A DNA stretch of 64,000 bases from Caulobacteraceae bacterium (GTDB taxonomy: Bacteria; Pseudomonadota; Alphaproteobacteria; Caulobacterales; Caulobacteraceae). How positions within the stretch are numbered: the first letter of the stretch is position 1; each line of letters begins with the position of its first letter. The DNA lies in NCBI GenBank assembly GCA_019695035.1, contig JAIBAU010000003.1:1-64000 (forward strand), in the 5' to 3' direction. Below the pieces are notes generated by a model. The model had not been told where the DNA came from, made no database searches, and saw only the letters and a list, made by a program, of their open reading frames with translations. Position numbers and translations under genes: made by a program. Below, piece after piece: positions 39,080 through 48,842 of the stretch.

Positions 39080-40936
39080 ATGCGTTTCGACGACCGCTTC
39101 CTGGAGGAAATCAAATCGCGCGTCCGGCTGTCGGACGTGATCGGCAAGACCGTGAAGCTGAAGCGCCAGGGGCGCGAATACGCAGGGCTCTCCCCCTTCA
39201 CCAAGGAAAAGACGCCCTCCTTCTTCGTCAACGACGACAAGGGCTTCTGGCATGATTTCTCGTCCGGCAAGCACGGTGACCTGATCGGCTTCCTGCAGGA
39301 GGTTGAGCGGCTGTCCTTCCCCGAAGCCGTGGAGCGGCTCGCCAGCGAGGCTGGGGTGCCGATGCCCGCGCCCGATCCCAAGGCCGCGGAGCGCGAGACC
39401 CGGCGCCTGGGCCTGCAGGAGTGGCTGGAGCTGGCCCAGAAGTGGTTCGCCTCCAACCTGCGCCGCCAGCCGGGCAAGGAGGCGCGCGCCTACCTCGAAC
39501 GCCGCGGCCTGCCGGAGGACCAGTGGGAGCGCTTTGGGCTCGGCTACGCTCCCGCCAACCGCACGGGCCTGAAGGAGGCGCTGGTCCAGCGCGGCGCCCG
39601 GCCGGCGGATCTGGTGGAGGCGGGCCTCCTGATCATGCCCGAGGGCGGTGGCCAGCCCTACGATCGCTTCCGCGACCGGATCATGTTTCCGATCCACGAC
39701 GCCCGTGGCCGCATCGTGTCCTTCGGGGGCCGGGCGATGAACCCGGATGACCGCGCCAAGTACCTGAACGGCCCGGAAACATCGCTCTTCCACAAGGGCA
39801 GCCTGGTCTACGGCCTGCCCGAGGCGCGCCGGCTGCGCAGCGCCGGCGGCGAGGATCAGCCCATCGTGGTGGTCGAGGGCTACATGGACGTGATCGCGTG
39901 CCAACGCGCGGGAGTCGCGGCCGTGGCGCCCATGGGCACGGCCCTGACGGAGGAGCAGATGGAGGTGCTCTGGCGCCTCGACCGCGAGCCGGTGCTTTGT
40001 TTCGACGGCGACAAGGCTGGCCTTCGCGCCGCCTACCGGGCGGTCGACCGGGCTTTGCCGCAGCTCAAGCCCGGCAGATCCTTCCGCTTCGTCCTGCTGA
40101 CCGGGGGACAGGATCCGGACGATGTGCTTCGCGAGAAGGGCGCCTTGGCCTTGCGCGACATGCTGTCGCGTACGCGCCCGCTGGTGGAGGTGCTCTTCCA
40201 GAAGGAGCGCGACGCCGAACCGCTGGATACGCCCGAGCGCCGGGCCGGCTTCAAGCAGCGGCTTCGCATGGCCGCCTCCGCAGTTCCCGAGGGCGATCTC
40301 GCGGCCGAATACCGCCGCCAGCTGCTGGCCGGATTCGACCAGATGTTTCCTCGCGAAAGTCCAATGGTTCGGGACAAGGCCCCATGGCGCAAGGGAGGCT
40401 TCAGCGCGCCGGGGGGCTCCAGTCTGGAGGGGAAGGCGGCGGCGGCGTCCCTGAAGCTGTCGATCGAGCCGACCTCGGCGGCGGTGGCCCAGGGCGCGCT
40501 GGACGACCCGGCGCGCCTCGATGATCACCTCGAGGCCCTGCAGGCCTACGGCTTCGGTGATCCAGCGCTGACGGGTCTGGCGCGGGAGATCATCCGGGTG
40601 CGCCTGGACGCTGATTCCCTTGACTCCGGGACACTCAAACGCCATCTGGCGCAAGCTGGACTCGGCGCGTCTCTACGCGAGATCGAACGGGCCGCCCTGA
40701 AATCGGGCGCGCCATTCCTCTCCACGGACATGATGCTCGCCGACGCACGGGTCAGCTGGTCGCAAGCGTTCGAGGTTCTGACGCGGTTGGCGGCGCTCGA
40801 GGAGGCCCTGGATTCCGCCAAGTCGGAAGCGGGCTCCCAATTCGACGCCGAAGCCTTCAAGCGTCTGAAAGCCGAGCGCGACGCCCTCAGGCGCGCGGTC
40901 AAATTGGGAACGATCTGGTCGCCCGGGGCGTCGTAG
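39080..40936 (+). CDS. dnaG: DNA primase, with altered N-terminal zinc domain
   Basis: A 618-residue primase that makes RNA primers at the replication fork. The N-terminal CHC2 domain has the family frame G-L-S-P-F-T-K-E-K-T-P-S-F-F-V but lacks all four usual zinc ligands: Ser38, Thr41, Asp59 and Ser62 occupy the Cys/His/Cys/Cys places. The TOPRIM core is intact, with V-V-V-E-G-Y-M-D-V (Glu) and C-F-D-G-D-K-A-G (D-x-D). The C-terminal ~200 residues form the helicase-binding domain. It is followed 65 bp later by rpoD, as in the classical macromolecular synthesis operon without rpsU. Confidence 0.96.
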   Translation: MRFDDRFLEEIKSRVRLSDVIGKTVKLKRQGREYAGLSPFTKEKTPSFFVNDDKGFWHDFSSGKHGDLIGFLQEVERLSFPEAVERLASEAGVPMPAPDPKAAERETRRLGLQEWLELAQKWFASNLRRQPGKEARAYLERRGLPEDQWERFGLGYAPANRTGLKEALVQRGARPADLVEAGLLIMPEGGGQPYDRFRDRIMFPIHDARGRIVSFGGRAMNPDDRAKYLNGPETSLFHKGSLVYGLPEARRLRSAGGEDQPIVVVEGYMDVIACQRAGVAAVAPMGTALTEEQMEVLWRLDREPVLCFDGDKAGLRAAYRAVDRALPQLKPGRSFRFVLLTGGQDPDDVLREKGALALRDMLSRTRPLVEVLFQKERDAEPLDTPERRAGFKQRLRMAASAVPEGDLAAEYRRQLLAGFDQMFPRESPMVRDKAPWRKGGFSAPGGSSLEGKAAAASLKLSIEPTSAAVAQGALDDPARLDDHLEALQAYGFGDPALTGLAREIIRVRLDADSLDSGTLKRHLAQAGLGASLREIERAALKSGAPFLSTDMMLADARVSWSQAFEVLTRLAALEEALDSAKSEAGSQFDAEAFKRLKAERDALRRAVKLGTIWSPGAS

Positions 40937-41001
40937 GGACGCGCGGCGCGGCTTTTGCATTGCGACGTGGTTAACGGGTGGCCGCGGCGCCGGAGAGATG
41001 A

Positions 41002-42972
<1,971 letters not shown>

Positions 42973-43053
42973 TCACAAACCCCAGGTAACCGGCCGCCGC
43001 GTGGGCCCGCTCGCGCGGCGGACGTCTGTTCAAGAGCAACCATCAAGGATTTC

Positions 43054-43446
43054 ATGCCGAAACTCACCGATACGTTCGCCGACCGTCAGAAAGCCGCCGC
43101 GGAGGCCAAGAAGGCCTTGCTGGAGCGCTTCAAGCCCAAGCCCATGGTGACGTCGTCCGAGCCCATCGTGGACCGCGCCGCCGAGAAGGCCGCCAAGATC
43201 GCGGCGCTCAAGGCGAAGCGCGAGGAGGAGAAGGCCGCTCGGGCCGCTGCTCGTGTCGCCGCCCAGCAGGCCGCGGAGTCCGCCCGCGCCGCCGAGGAGG
43301 CCGCCCAGCTGGAGGCCCGGCGGGCCGCCATCAAGGAACGCAAGGCCGCCGAGAAGAACGCCGCTCACGAGCGTCGCGCCGCCAAGTTGGCCGCTTACGC
43401 CCAGTTCAAGATGACCGGCCGCAAGGCGGGCGACGAGCTGTACTGA
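43054..43446 (+). CDS. DUF6481-type Ala/Lys-rich helical protein
   Basis: A 130-residue highly charged protein. Almost all of it is a predicted long helix with Ala, Lys, Arg and Glu (AAEKAAKIAALKAKREEEKAAR...), and the N-terminus MPKLTDTFADRQKAA resembles DUF6481 proteins. No membrane segment. The function is unknown; a coiled-coil or nucleic-acid-associated role is possible from composition alone. It lies about 80 bp downstream of rpoD. Confidence 0.7.
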   Translation: MPKLTDTFADRQKAAAEAKKALLERFKPKPMVTSSEPIVDRAAEKAAKIAALKAKREEEKAARAAARVAAQQAAESARAAEEAAQLEARRAAIKERKAAEKNAAHERRAAKLAAYAQFKMTGRKAGDELY

Positions 43447-43471
43447 CCGGACCATATCGCCGGAGCTGACG

Positions 43472-43497
43472 GGGGCGGTCTTCACGGCCGCCCCTTT
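43472..43497 (+). terminator. Rho-independent terminator
   Basis: The stem GGGGCGG / CCGCCCC with a short loop is followed by TTTGCT. It begins 25 bp after the stop of the DUF6481-type gene and precedes the ECF sigma gene. Confidence 0.7.
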
Positions 43498-43541
43498 GCT
43501 GTCCGCTGTAAGGTCGCGCCGGAATCGGGGACTATCCGACC

Positions 43542-44027
43542 GTGGCCTCGATTGAACAGGTTCTCGCCGACTACGGTCCGGCGCTGGCGCGCATTGCCGG
43601 CGCCTACGAGCGCGATCGGGCGCTTCGGGACGACCTGGTCCAGGAGATCGCCGCCGCCGTCTGGAAGGCGCTTCCGAGTCTTTCGGACCCGGCCAAGCTG
43701 AAGCCCTTCGTCTTTCGCATCGCCCACAACCGGTCTGTCAGCCATGTGGCCCGGCAGGCGGCGCGGCCTCGCGTGGCCGAACTCGACGAAGGCTTTCGCG
43801 ACGAGGGCGCGGATCCCGAGGCGCGGCTGGTGGAGAACGAGCGAGCCCAACGGCTGGTGGAATCGGTGCGGCGACTGTCTCTGCCCTACCGCCAGGTGGT
43901 CACCCTGCTTCTGGAGGATCTGAGCTACGAGGAGATCGCGGAGGCGCTGGGTCTCACGGTCAACAACGTCGGGGTGCGGATCAATCGCGCCAAGGCCCAG
44001 CTGAAGGCGATGCTGAGCGATGTCTGA
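43542..44027 (+). CDS. ECF-type RNA polymerase sigma factor
   Basis: A 161-residue sigma factor with only regions 2 and 4. Region 2 includes L-R-D-D-L-V-Q-E-I-A-A-A-V-W-K-A-L and A-H-N-R-S-V-S-H-V-A-R-Q. Region 4 has L-P-Y-R-Q-V-V-T-L-L-L-E-D-L-S-Y-E-E-I-A-E-A-L-G-L-T-V-N-N-V-G-V-R-I-N-R-A-K. GTG start at 43542. The downstream membrane protein overlaps by 8 bp. That is the usual sigma/anti-sigma layout. No metal-stress promoter of the GTAACC type precedes it. Confidence 0.92.
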   Translation: MASIEQVLADYGPALARIAGAYERDRALRDDLVQEIAAAVWKALPSLSDPAKLKPFVFRIAHNRSVSHVARQAARPRVAELDEGFRDEGADPEARLVENERAQRLVESVRRLSLPYRQVVTLLLEDLSYEEIAEALGLTVNNVGVRINRAKAQLKAMLSDV

Positions 44028-44592
44028 CGATTTCCTGGACGAGCTGAAGCGCAACTGGCGCGAACAGGACGCCGAGGTGGAGGGTGTGGCGACGCGCCTG
44101 CGGCGAGGCCTGCTGTATCAACGGATCATGCTTTGGCTTGAGATTGCCGTAGGCGTTCTGGGGCCAGTGTTCGGCCTCGTAATGACCGTGCTGGGCGTGC
44201 AGCGCAGCAACGCCTTCCTGACCATCGGAGGATTGAGCGTGGTGCTGTCCGCGCCCCTGTTCGCCTGGCTGGCGTGGCGTGTCCGCAAGTCGGAGCCGGA
44301 GCTGGCCGACGACACGCCCCAAGGGGTGCTCCGGCAGATGATTGAACGCACCCACACCACCGAGCGCCTTATGCGCCTTTGCCGCTGGCAGGGTTGGGCG
44401 CTGGTCGGGCTGACGGCCGCCCTGTGGGCGGCCAGCCCCTCCGGCTTTGTGGACACCGACCATCGACTGATGCTGATCACCGTCCTCTTTCTGGGATCGG
44501 CGCTCTGGGCGTTCGGCTGGGCGCTGTGGCGCGAGCGAGGCGCGCGGCGCGAGAGGGCGCGCTGCCGCGAGTTGCTGGCCGAATACCGCTAG
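44020..44592 (+). CDS. Membrane protein, probable anti-sigma factor partner
   Basis: A 190-residue protein with a ~35-residue charged cytoplasmic N-terminus (DDFLDELKRNWREQDAEVEGV) and four hydrophobic segments at about 40-60, 66-87, 125-142 and 150-168. The N-terminal part could contact a sigma factor. The 8 bp overlap with the ECF gene supports a functional pair. It does not match NrsF/DUF1109. The anti-sigma role is inferred. Confidence 0.7.
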   Translation: MSDDFLDELKRNWREQDAEVEGVATRLRRGLLYQRIMLWLEIAVGVLGPVFGLVMTVLGVQRSNAFLTIGGLSVVLSAPLFAWLAWRVRKSEPELADDTPQGVLRQMIERTHTTERLMRLCRWQGWALVGLTAALWAASPSGFVDTDHRLMLITVLFLGSALWAFGWALWRERGARRERARCRELLAEYR

Positions 44593-44641
44593 CGCGCCGC
44601 TTGCAGCGGAGCCGGCCACGGTCCCGCAACGGAACAGCCCC

Positions 44642-45601
44642 ATGACGCCTGAAACCCTGATCGCCAGCTGGCCCAGCGACGGCAAGGCTCGCTACGGCAA
44701 GGAAATCATCCGCTTCAACAACCGCCTGGCGGAAACCGGCCTGTTCACCGACGAGGCGCTGGCGGCCCTGCTGGACCGACATCCGCGCGACCGCCGCGAC
44801 TTCTGCACCATGAAGAAGAACCCGCCGCCCGGTGAAACCTGGATCGCGGGTGAGGCCGGCGACCTGTCGGGCGCCGAGATCGTTCAGGCCGTCCGGACCG
44901 GGGCGCTGTGGGCCAGCTGTCGCGGGGCCATGGCGACCGATTCCCAGTACCGTCCGGTGTTCGAGCGGATCATGGGAGAGTTCTCGAAGGCGACCGGCCA
45001 GCCCATCCTTTCAGCGACCGCAAGCGTGCTGATTTCCGGGCCCTCGATGGGCATCTTCTTCCACTGCGATCCCGCCGAGACCATGCTGTTCCACGTCCGC
45101 GGCACCAAGACACTGAACGTCTATCCGCGCACCGACGACTACATCCCCGAGGTAGCGCTTGAGGCGATCCTTCTGAAGGAAAACCTGTCCGACGCTCCCT
45201 GGCGCGACGACATGGCGGCCGGCGCGACGCCGGTGACTCTCAGCCCCGGTGAAAGTGTCTGCTGGCCGTTACATGGCCCCCATAATGTCATCAACGGTCC
45301 GGACCTGAATGTGTCCGTATCGGTCGAGTACTCGACCCCCCGCTCGGCCATGACCAACGGCGTATTCTACACCAACGGCCTGCTGCGACGGCGTCTGGGC
45401 CTGAAGCCGCATTCGCGCGCCACCCCGTTGGCGGCGCAGCCCCTCTACTGGCTCGCCGCCAAGGCCCTTAAAACGCTGGCTCCGCCTCGATACAACGCCG
45501 AGACTGTCCATCCCCGCCAGTTCGACATCGACCTTTCGGCGCCCGGGAACATCCGTTGGCGGCCCGGATGCGGTCCGGAAACCCTCGACCGGGCCGCCTG
45601 A
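44642..45601 (+). CDS. JmjC/cupin-like 2-oxoglutarate oxygenase-type protein
   Basis: A 319-residue protein with a double-stranded beta-helix core. H-C-D-P (in IFFHCDPAETMLFHVRGTKTL) and a distal His in W-P-L-H-G-P-H-N-V provide an H-x-D...H iron triad as in JmjC-type hydroxylases and related cupin proteins. The Lys in R-G-T-K is placed for 2-oxoglutarate. The C-terminal 80 residues are helical. Homologues may modify proteins or small molecules; the substrate is unknown. Confidence 0.7.
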   Translation: MTPETLIASWPSDGKARYGKEIIRFNNRLAETGLFTDEALAALLDRHPRDRRDFCTMKKNPPPGETWIAGEAGDLSGAEIVQAVRTGALWASCRGAMATDSQYRPVFERIMGEFSKATGQPILSATASVLISGPSMGIFFHCDPAETMLFHVRGTKTLNVYPRTDDYIPEVALEAILLKENLSDAPWRDDMAAGATPVTLSPGESVCWPLHGPHNVINGPDLNVSVSVEYSTPRSAMTNGVFYTNGLLRRRLGLKPHSRATPLAAQPLYWLAAKALKTLAPPRYNAETVHPRQFDIDLSAPGNIRWRPGCGPETLDRAA

Positions 45602-45612
45602 AGGACGGCTGC

Positions 45613-46428
45613 CTAGTAGCGGCCGTTCCCGCCCCAGGTTGAGTACTCCAGCCGAATGGCGCGCGAGCCGCCCTGCTGGCTGAACCCGGTGACCCGGAAC
45701 TGGCCAAACCGCCCCTCGTTAGTGCGGTAGCAGAGGGTCGTGCCGATGTTCAGGCGGCCCAGCGAGATGCGATCTGTGCTCAGGGTCACGTCCCGGCAAT
45801 CCTGCCGGCCTGCACTGCTGCCGAGCCAACCCAGCCGCGCCCCGTTTACCGGCTCGAGATAGAGGTCCAGCGGGGTTAGCGCGTGGAACCACAGGTCGGC
45901 TCCGGCGCCCCCGACGCGGCCCTGGTCGAAGTCGACCTGGTAGGTCTGGCGCAGTTCCAGTTCCCCCTGGTTGAACACCCCGCCCTGGCTCGGCGGGAAG
46001 GGGCCGGGATTGCCCGGCCAACCGGGCCCGCCGGGGAAACCGGGACGTTCGCGGCGGCAGTCGAAGCCGCCGCGACGTGCGACGCAGTCTCGGCGGCGCG
46101 GTTCGAGACGCATGATCTGGCCGGACTGCCCGTACTTGCAGACCAGGGTGCGGCGTCCGCCGATGGTCTGGATTTCGGTCCCAGTCAGGTAGTCGACGCT
46201 CGGGGTATTCCACCAGCCCTCAGGCAGGGGAGTGGTGATCTCGCGGCGGACCTGGGTGAGCGGGCATTCGATGTCGGTGCGACCGCGGCGCTCGAAGTCG
46301 TCCCGATCATACCAGCGGTCATCCGGCGCCTGGTCTGCGCGCCAGCTCTGCGACTGGGCCGAAAGGGGGCCGGCCGTCAGGGAGAGGGCGGTGAGGGCGG
46401 CCAGCGCCACGGCGGTGGTCTTGCGCAT
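45613..46428 (-). CDS. Secreted protein with Gly/Pro-rich linker
   Basis: A 271-residue protein with a Sec signal peptide (MRKTTAVALAALTALSLTAGPLSAQ). The N-terminal part contains Cys residues in I-E-C-P-L-T, L-V-C-K-Y-G, R-D-C-V-A and F-D-C-R-R. A Gly/Pro-rich segment (G-F-P-G-G-P-G-W-P-G-N-P-G-P) follows. The C-terminal half is beta-rich and has two more Cys. Export and disulfide bonding are likely. Function unknown. It converges with the JmjC-like gene. Confidence 0.7.
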   Translation of the reverse strand: MRKTTAVALAALTALSLTAGPLSAQSQSWRADQAPDDRWYDRDDFERRGRTDIECPLTQVRREITTPLPEGWWNTPSVDYLTGTEIQTIGGRRTLVCKYGQSGQIMRLEPRRRDCVARRGGFDCRRERPGFPGGPGWPGNPGPFPPSQGGVFNQGELELRQTYQVDFDQGRVGGAGADLWFHALTPLDLYLEPVNGARLGWLGSSAGRQDCRDVTLSTDRISLGRLNIGTTLCYRTNEGRFGQFRVTGFSQQGGSRAIRLEYSTWGGNGRY

Positions 46429-46650
46429 CGATGCGTCTCCGTAGGGTTCCCGGTACAGCTATCACGGGCTTGGCCAGACGATAATGCGCTACGGTGAAGT
46501 TGGAGCCGGGGTCGCTCCCGATTGCCGGAAGGGAACCGGCGGAGCCCCGCTCAGTTCGGGTAGTGCAGCCTGATCCGGCCGCTTGCGAGCTTGCGCGCGT
46601 CAGCGCATTCTGTTGCATGCAGGGCCGTTCGAAGTGGAGATGCGTTCAAG

Positions 46651-47010
46651 ATGCGCAAACTGATGCTCGCCGCGGCGATCGGCTTGTTGGGGATGACGGG
46701 AGCCACCGCCGTCGCCACCGCCGAAACTCGCCAGACCACCACCTTCGTCTGCCTCGACACCGGCGGACAGAACCGCGGCGCGATTTGCGACCGGGCCCTG
46801 AACGGCCGCCCGGACGATTTCTGCCGCTGCCCCGGAAACACCGACAAGGTGCGCATTTCGGTGTGCGAAGAAGGCCAGATCCCGCCCTCGCAATCGGCCG
46901 CCTATGAGCGAGCCGCCCACCAGCTGTCGTCCGATGGTTCGCTGATCGGGGACGAGTTCGAGGGCAAGGCCATCTGCGCGCGCGACACCCTCAACGGCCG
47001 CACCCGCTAA
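46651..47010 (+). CDS. Small secreted Cys-rich protein
   Basis: A 119-residue protein with a signal peptide (MRKLMLAAAIGLLGMTGATAVATAE). Six Cys lie in the mature part: F-V-C-L-D, I-C-D-R, F-C-R-C-P, V-C-E-E and I-C-A-R. They could make three disulfides in the periplasm. Promoter and partner are not evident. GTGGAGATG upstream could serve for ribosome binding. No known family. Confidence 0.7.
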   Translation: MRKLMLAAAIGLLGMTGATAVATAETRQTTTFVCLDTGGQNRGAICDRALNGRPDDFCRCPGNTDKVRISVCEEGQIPPSQSAAYERAAHQLSSDGSLIGDEFEGKAICARDTLNGRTR

Positions 47011-47130
47011 CAGGAAGACTTTCTCTTTCGCACCTGCGAAAGCTGACATTGAACGCCGGCTCCCGCGCGCTTATATCCTAAGTTGCGTGGGCGCCGGCTT
47101 TCTTGTGTGCGCCGCAAGGGAGAACAGCGC

Positions 47131-47490
47131 GTGCTGCTCACCATGATGAAGGCGAAGCTGCACCGGGCGACCGTGACCCGGGCGGACCTCGACTACGAAG
47201 GCTCCATCTCGATCGACAAGGACCTGCTCGACGCATCGGGCATCTTGCCGCACGAGCAGGTGGATGTGCTGAACATCTCCAATGGAGCCCGCTTCACCAC
47301 CTACGCCATCGAGGCCGAGCGCGGCTCCCGCACCATCGGGGTGAACGGCGCCGCCGCTCGTCTGGTGCAGAAGGGCGACAAGGTGATTGTCGTGGCCTAT
47401 TGCCAGCTGGCGGCCGAAGAGGCGCGCAACTATGCGCCGAGCGTCGTCCTGCTGGACGACGACAACCAGCCCAAGCGCAAGTCCGCGTGA
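47131..47490 (+). CDS. panD: Aspartate 1-decarboxylase (pyruvoyl-dependent)
   Basis: Makes beta-alanine for pantothenate and coenzyme A. The 119-residue proenzyme self-cleaves between Gly24 and Ser25 in Y-E-G-S-I-S-I-D to form the pyruvoyl group. Other family residues include Lys9 and His11 in M-K-A-K-L-H-R-A and the segment N-G-A-A-A-R. I prefer the GTG at 47131, with AAGGGAG at about 9 bp; ATG codons at 47143 and 47146 are also possible. Confidence 0.95.
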   Translation: MLLTMMKAKLHRATVTRADLDYEGSISIDKDLLDASGILPHEQVDVLNISNGARFTTYAIEAERGSRTIGVNGAAARLVQKGDKVIVVAYCQLAAEEARNYAPSVVLLDDDNQPKRKSA

Positions 47491-47496
47491 GGCGAA

Positions 47497-47520
47497 CGGC
47501 GGCGCGTTTCGACGCCGCCG
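47497..47520. terminator. Hairpin between convergent panD and SIMPL gene
   Basis: An 8 bp stem CGGCGGCG / CGCCGCCG lies between the two convergent stops. No T-tract follows on either strand. A bidirectional terminator is plausible. Confidence 0.45.
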
Positions 47521-47529
47521 CCGCATAAG

Positions 47530-48279
47530 CTAGCGCGCCAGTTCGTAGACGCCTTGCACGTCGACCCTGAGGGTCAGCTGGCCGGCAGCGATCGGCGTCG
47601 AGGCGTCGGCTGCTTCAGCCTGGGCCGCCATGCGGTACATCGGCATGGGCGGGGGCGGGCTGTAGCCGCCGCCCTCGGTGAAGCTTCGGATGGCCACGAC
47701 CGGCTTGCCCAGCGCCTGGGCGTACAGGCGGGCCTTGGCCTGCAGTCGCCTGACCGCCTCCAGCCGAGCGGCGTCTTCGGCGGCCTGTGGATCGCGCAGC
47801 CCGAAGCTGATGCCGTTCACCTGGTTGGCGCCGGAGGCGACGACCGCGTCAACCGCCGCGCCCACCCGGGTGAGGTCGTAGACCACCACGGTGACCTGGT
47901 TCGAAGCCTGGTAGCCCCGCAGCTCCGGCGGCTGGTTCTCGCGGTAGGTGTATTGCGCCGACAGGTTCAGGCCCGACGTCTGGATATCCTTTTCGGCGAT
48001 GCCCTGGCGCTTGAGCGCGGCGATCACCTGCACCATCTTCTCGCGGTTCAGGCGCATGGCCTCGGCGGCGGTGGAGGCTTCGGTGACCACGCCGGTCGAG
48101 ATCGAGGCCATGTCCGGCGCAACCTTCACCTCGCCATAGGCGGACAGGCTCATCAGGGGCGTCTGGTCCGCCGCCACCAGGATCTGGCCCGGCGCCGGGA
48201 TCGTCTGGGCCGAGGCCAAGCCCAGGCCTGCGAAGCTGATAACCGAGCCCATCAGGGCCGCGCGCAACAGGGTCTTCAT
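47530..48279 (-). CDS. SIMPL-domain (YggE-like) periplasmic protein
   Basis: A 249-residue protein starting at 48279, with a signal peptide (KTLLRAALMGSVISFAGLGLASAQ). The SIMPL (DUF541) features are S-A-Y-G-E-V-K-V-A-P-D-M-A-S-I-S-T-G-V, the long helix with N-R-E-K-M-V-Q-V-I-A-A-L-K, I-A-E-K-D-I-Q-T-S-G-L-N-L and V-T-V-V-V-Y-D-L. E. coli YggE is linked to lowering oxidative stress, but a general function is not defined. An upstream open frame to 48366 is rejected because the signal peptide begins at the chosen ATG. Confidence 0.88.
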   Translation of the reverse strand: MKTLLRAALMGSVISFAGLGLASAQTIPAPGQILVAADQTPLMSLSAYGEVKVAPDMASISTGVVTEASTAAEAMRLNREKMVQVIAALKRQGIAEKDIQTSGLNLSAQYTYRENQPPELRGYQASNQVTVVVYDLTRVGAAVDAVVASGANQVNGISFGLRDPQAAEDAARLEAVRRLQAKARLYAQALGKPVVAIRSFTEGGGYSPPPPMPMYRMAAQAEAADASTPIAAGQLTLRVDVQGVYELAR

Positions 48280-48467
48280 TGTCCGTCTCCGAATGAGGCC
48301 AGGGCGGGAGCCCGGACCATAGCGGAAATACCGTGGCGCTGCCTCCATGAACGCGCGATGAGCCAACGGTGACGCTTGCGCGCCCGGACTCGGGCGGGAT
48401 TGGGGCCGTCCCCGCGCCGGAGCGTTGCGGCCCGCCTCCGACGCGTGCTACCGCCACCGGGCTGCGA

Positions 48468-48543
48468 AGGCCCGTAGCTCAATGGTTAGAGCCGGCCGCT
48501 CATAACGGTCTGGTTGCTGGTTCGAGTCCAGCCGGGCCTACCA
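48468..48543 (+). tRNA. tRNA with CAU anticodon, most likely tRNA-Ile2
   Basis: A 76 nt cloverleaf including the encoded ACCA end. Acceptor stem AGGCCCG / CGGGCCT, D stem GCTC / GAGC, anticodon stem GGCCG / CGGTC with one G-T pair, anticodon loop CTCATAA, T stem GCTGG / CCAGC with loop TTCGAGT. The body resembles E. coli tRNA-Ile2, in which TilS converts C34 to lysidine so that AUA is read. Elongator tRNA-Met also has CAU, so the assignment is probable, not proven. Confidence 0.9.
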
Positions 48544-48554
48544 GCCTCCTGCCC

Positions 48555-48842
48555 CTAGCGCTGCCCCAGACCCCTCAGGACATCAGGCGGAATGGCGTAG
48601 TGGGCGATCACGTCGCGATGGTCGCGCTGGCCCATCGCTTCGCGCTGGACGAAAAGGTTCCAGACGGCGTCCCGCGCGGCCGGAAGGCGCGCCAGACGGT
48701 CCTCCGGACCGGCTGCGGCGAGCGCCGCAAGCGCCTTTTCCACGGCGGATCCGGAGCGGCCCAGCGAGGCGGCCTTCTCCGCGTTGACCTCGGCCATGAT
48801 CGCCGCCAGCGCCGCCTCGCGCGTGCGGGGCGGCAAGCTCAT
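48555..48842 (-). CDS. DUF6665-type small protein
   Basis: A 95-residue helical protein. E-K-A-A-S-L-G-R-S-G-S-A-V-E-K-A-L-A-A-L and V-W-N-L-F-V-Q-R-E-A-M-G-Q-R-D-H-R-D-V-I-A-H-Y-A-I-P match what I recall of DUF6665. The start overlaps the end of the hydroxylase-sulfotransferase gene (ATGA), which suggests co-expression. Function unknown. Confidence 0.7.
   Translation of the reverse strand: MSLPPRTREAALAAIMAEVNAEKAASLGRSGSAVEKALAALAAAGPEDRLARLPAARDAVWNLFVQREAMGQRDHRDVIAHYAIPPDVLRGLGQR

Noticed and set aside
42986..43011. GTAACC upstream of the DUF6481-type gene as a third sigma-F promoter
   Set aside because: At 16 bp spacing the second half is CGCT, not CGAA, so it does not match the pattern seen twice at the bufferin locus.
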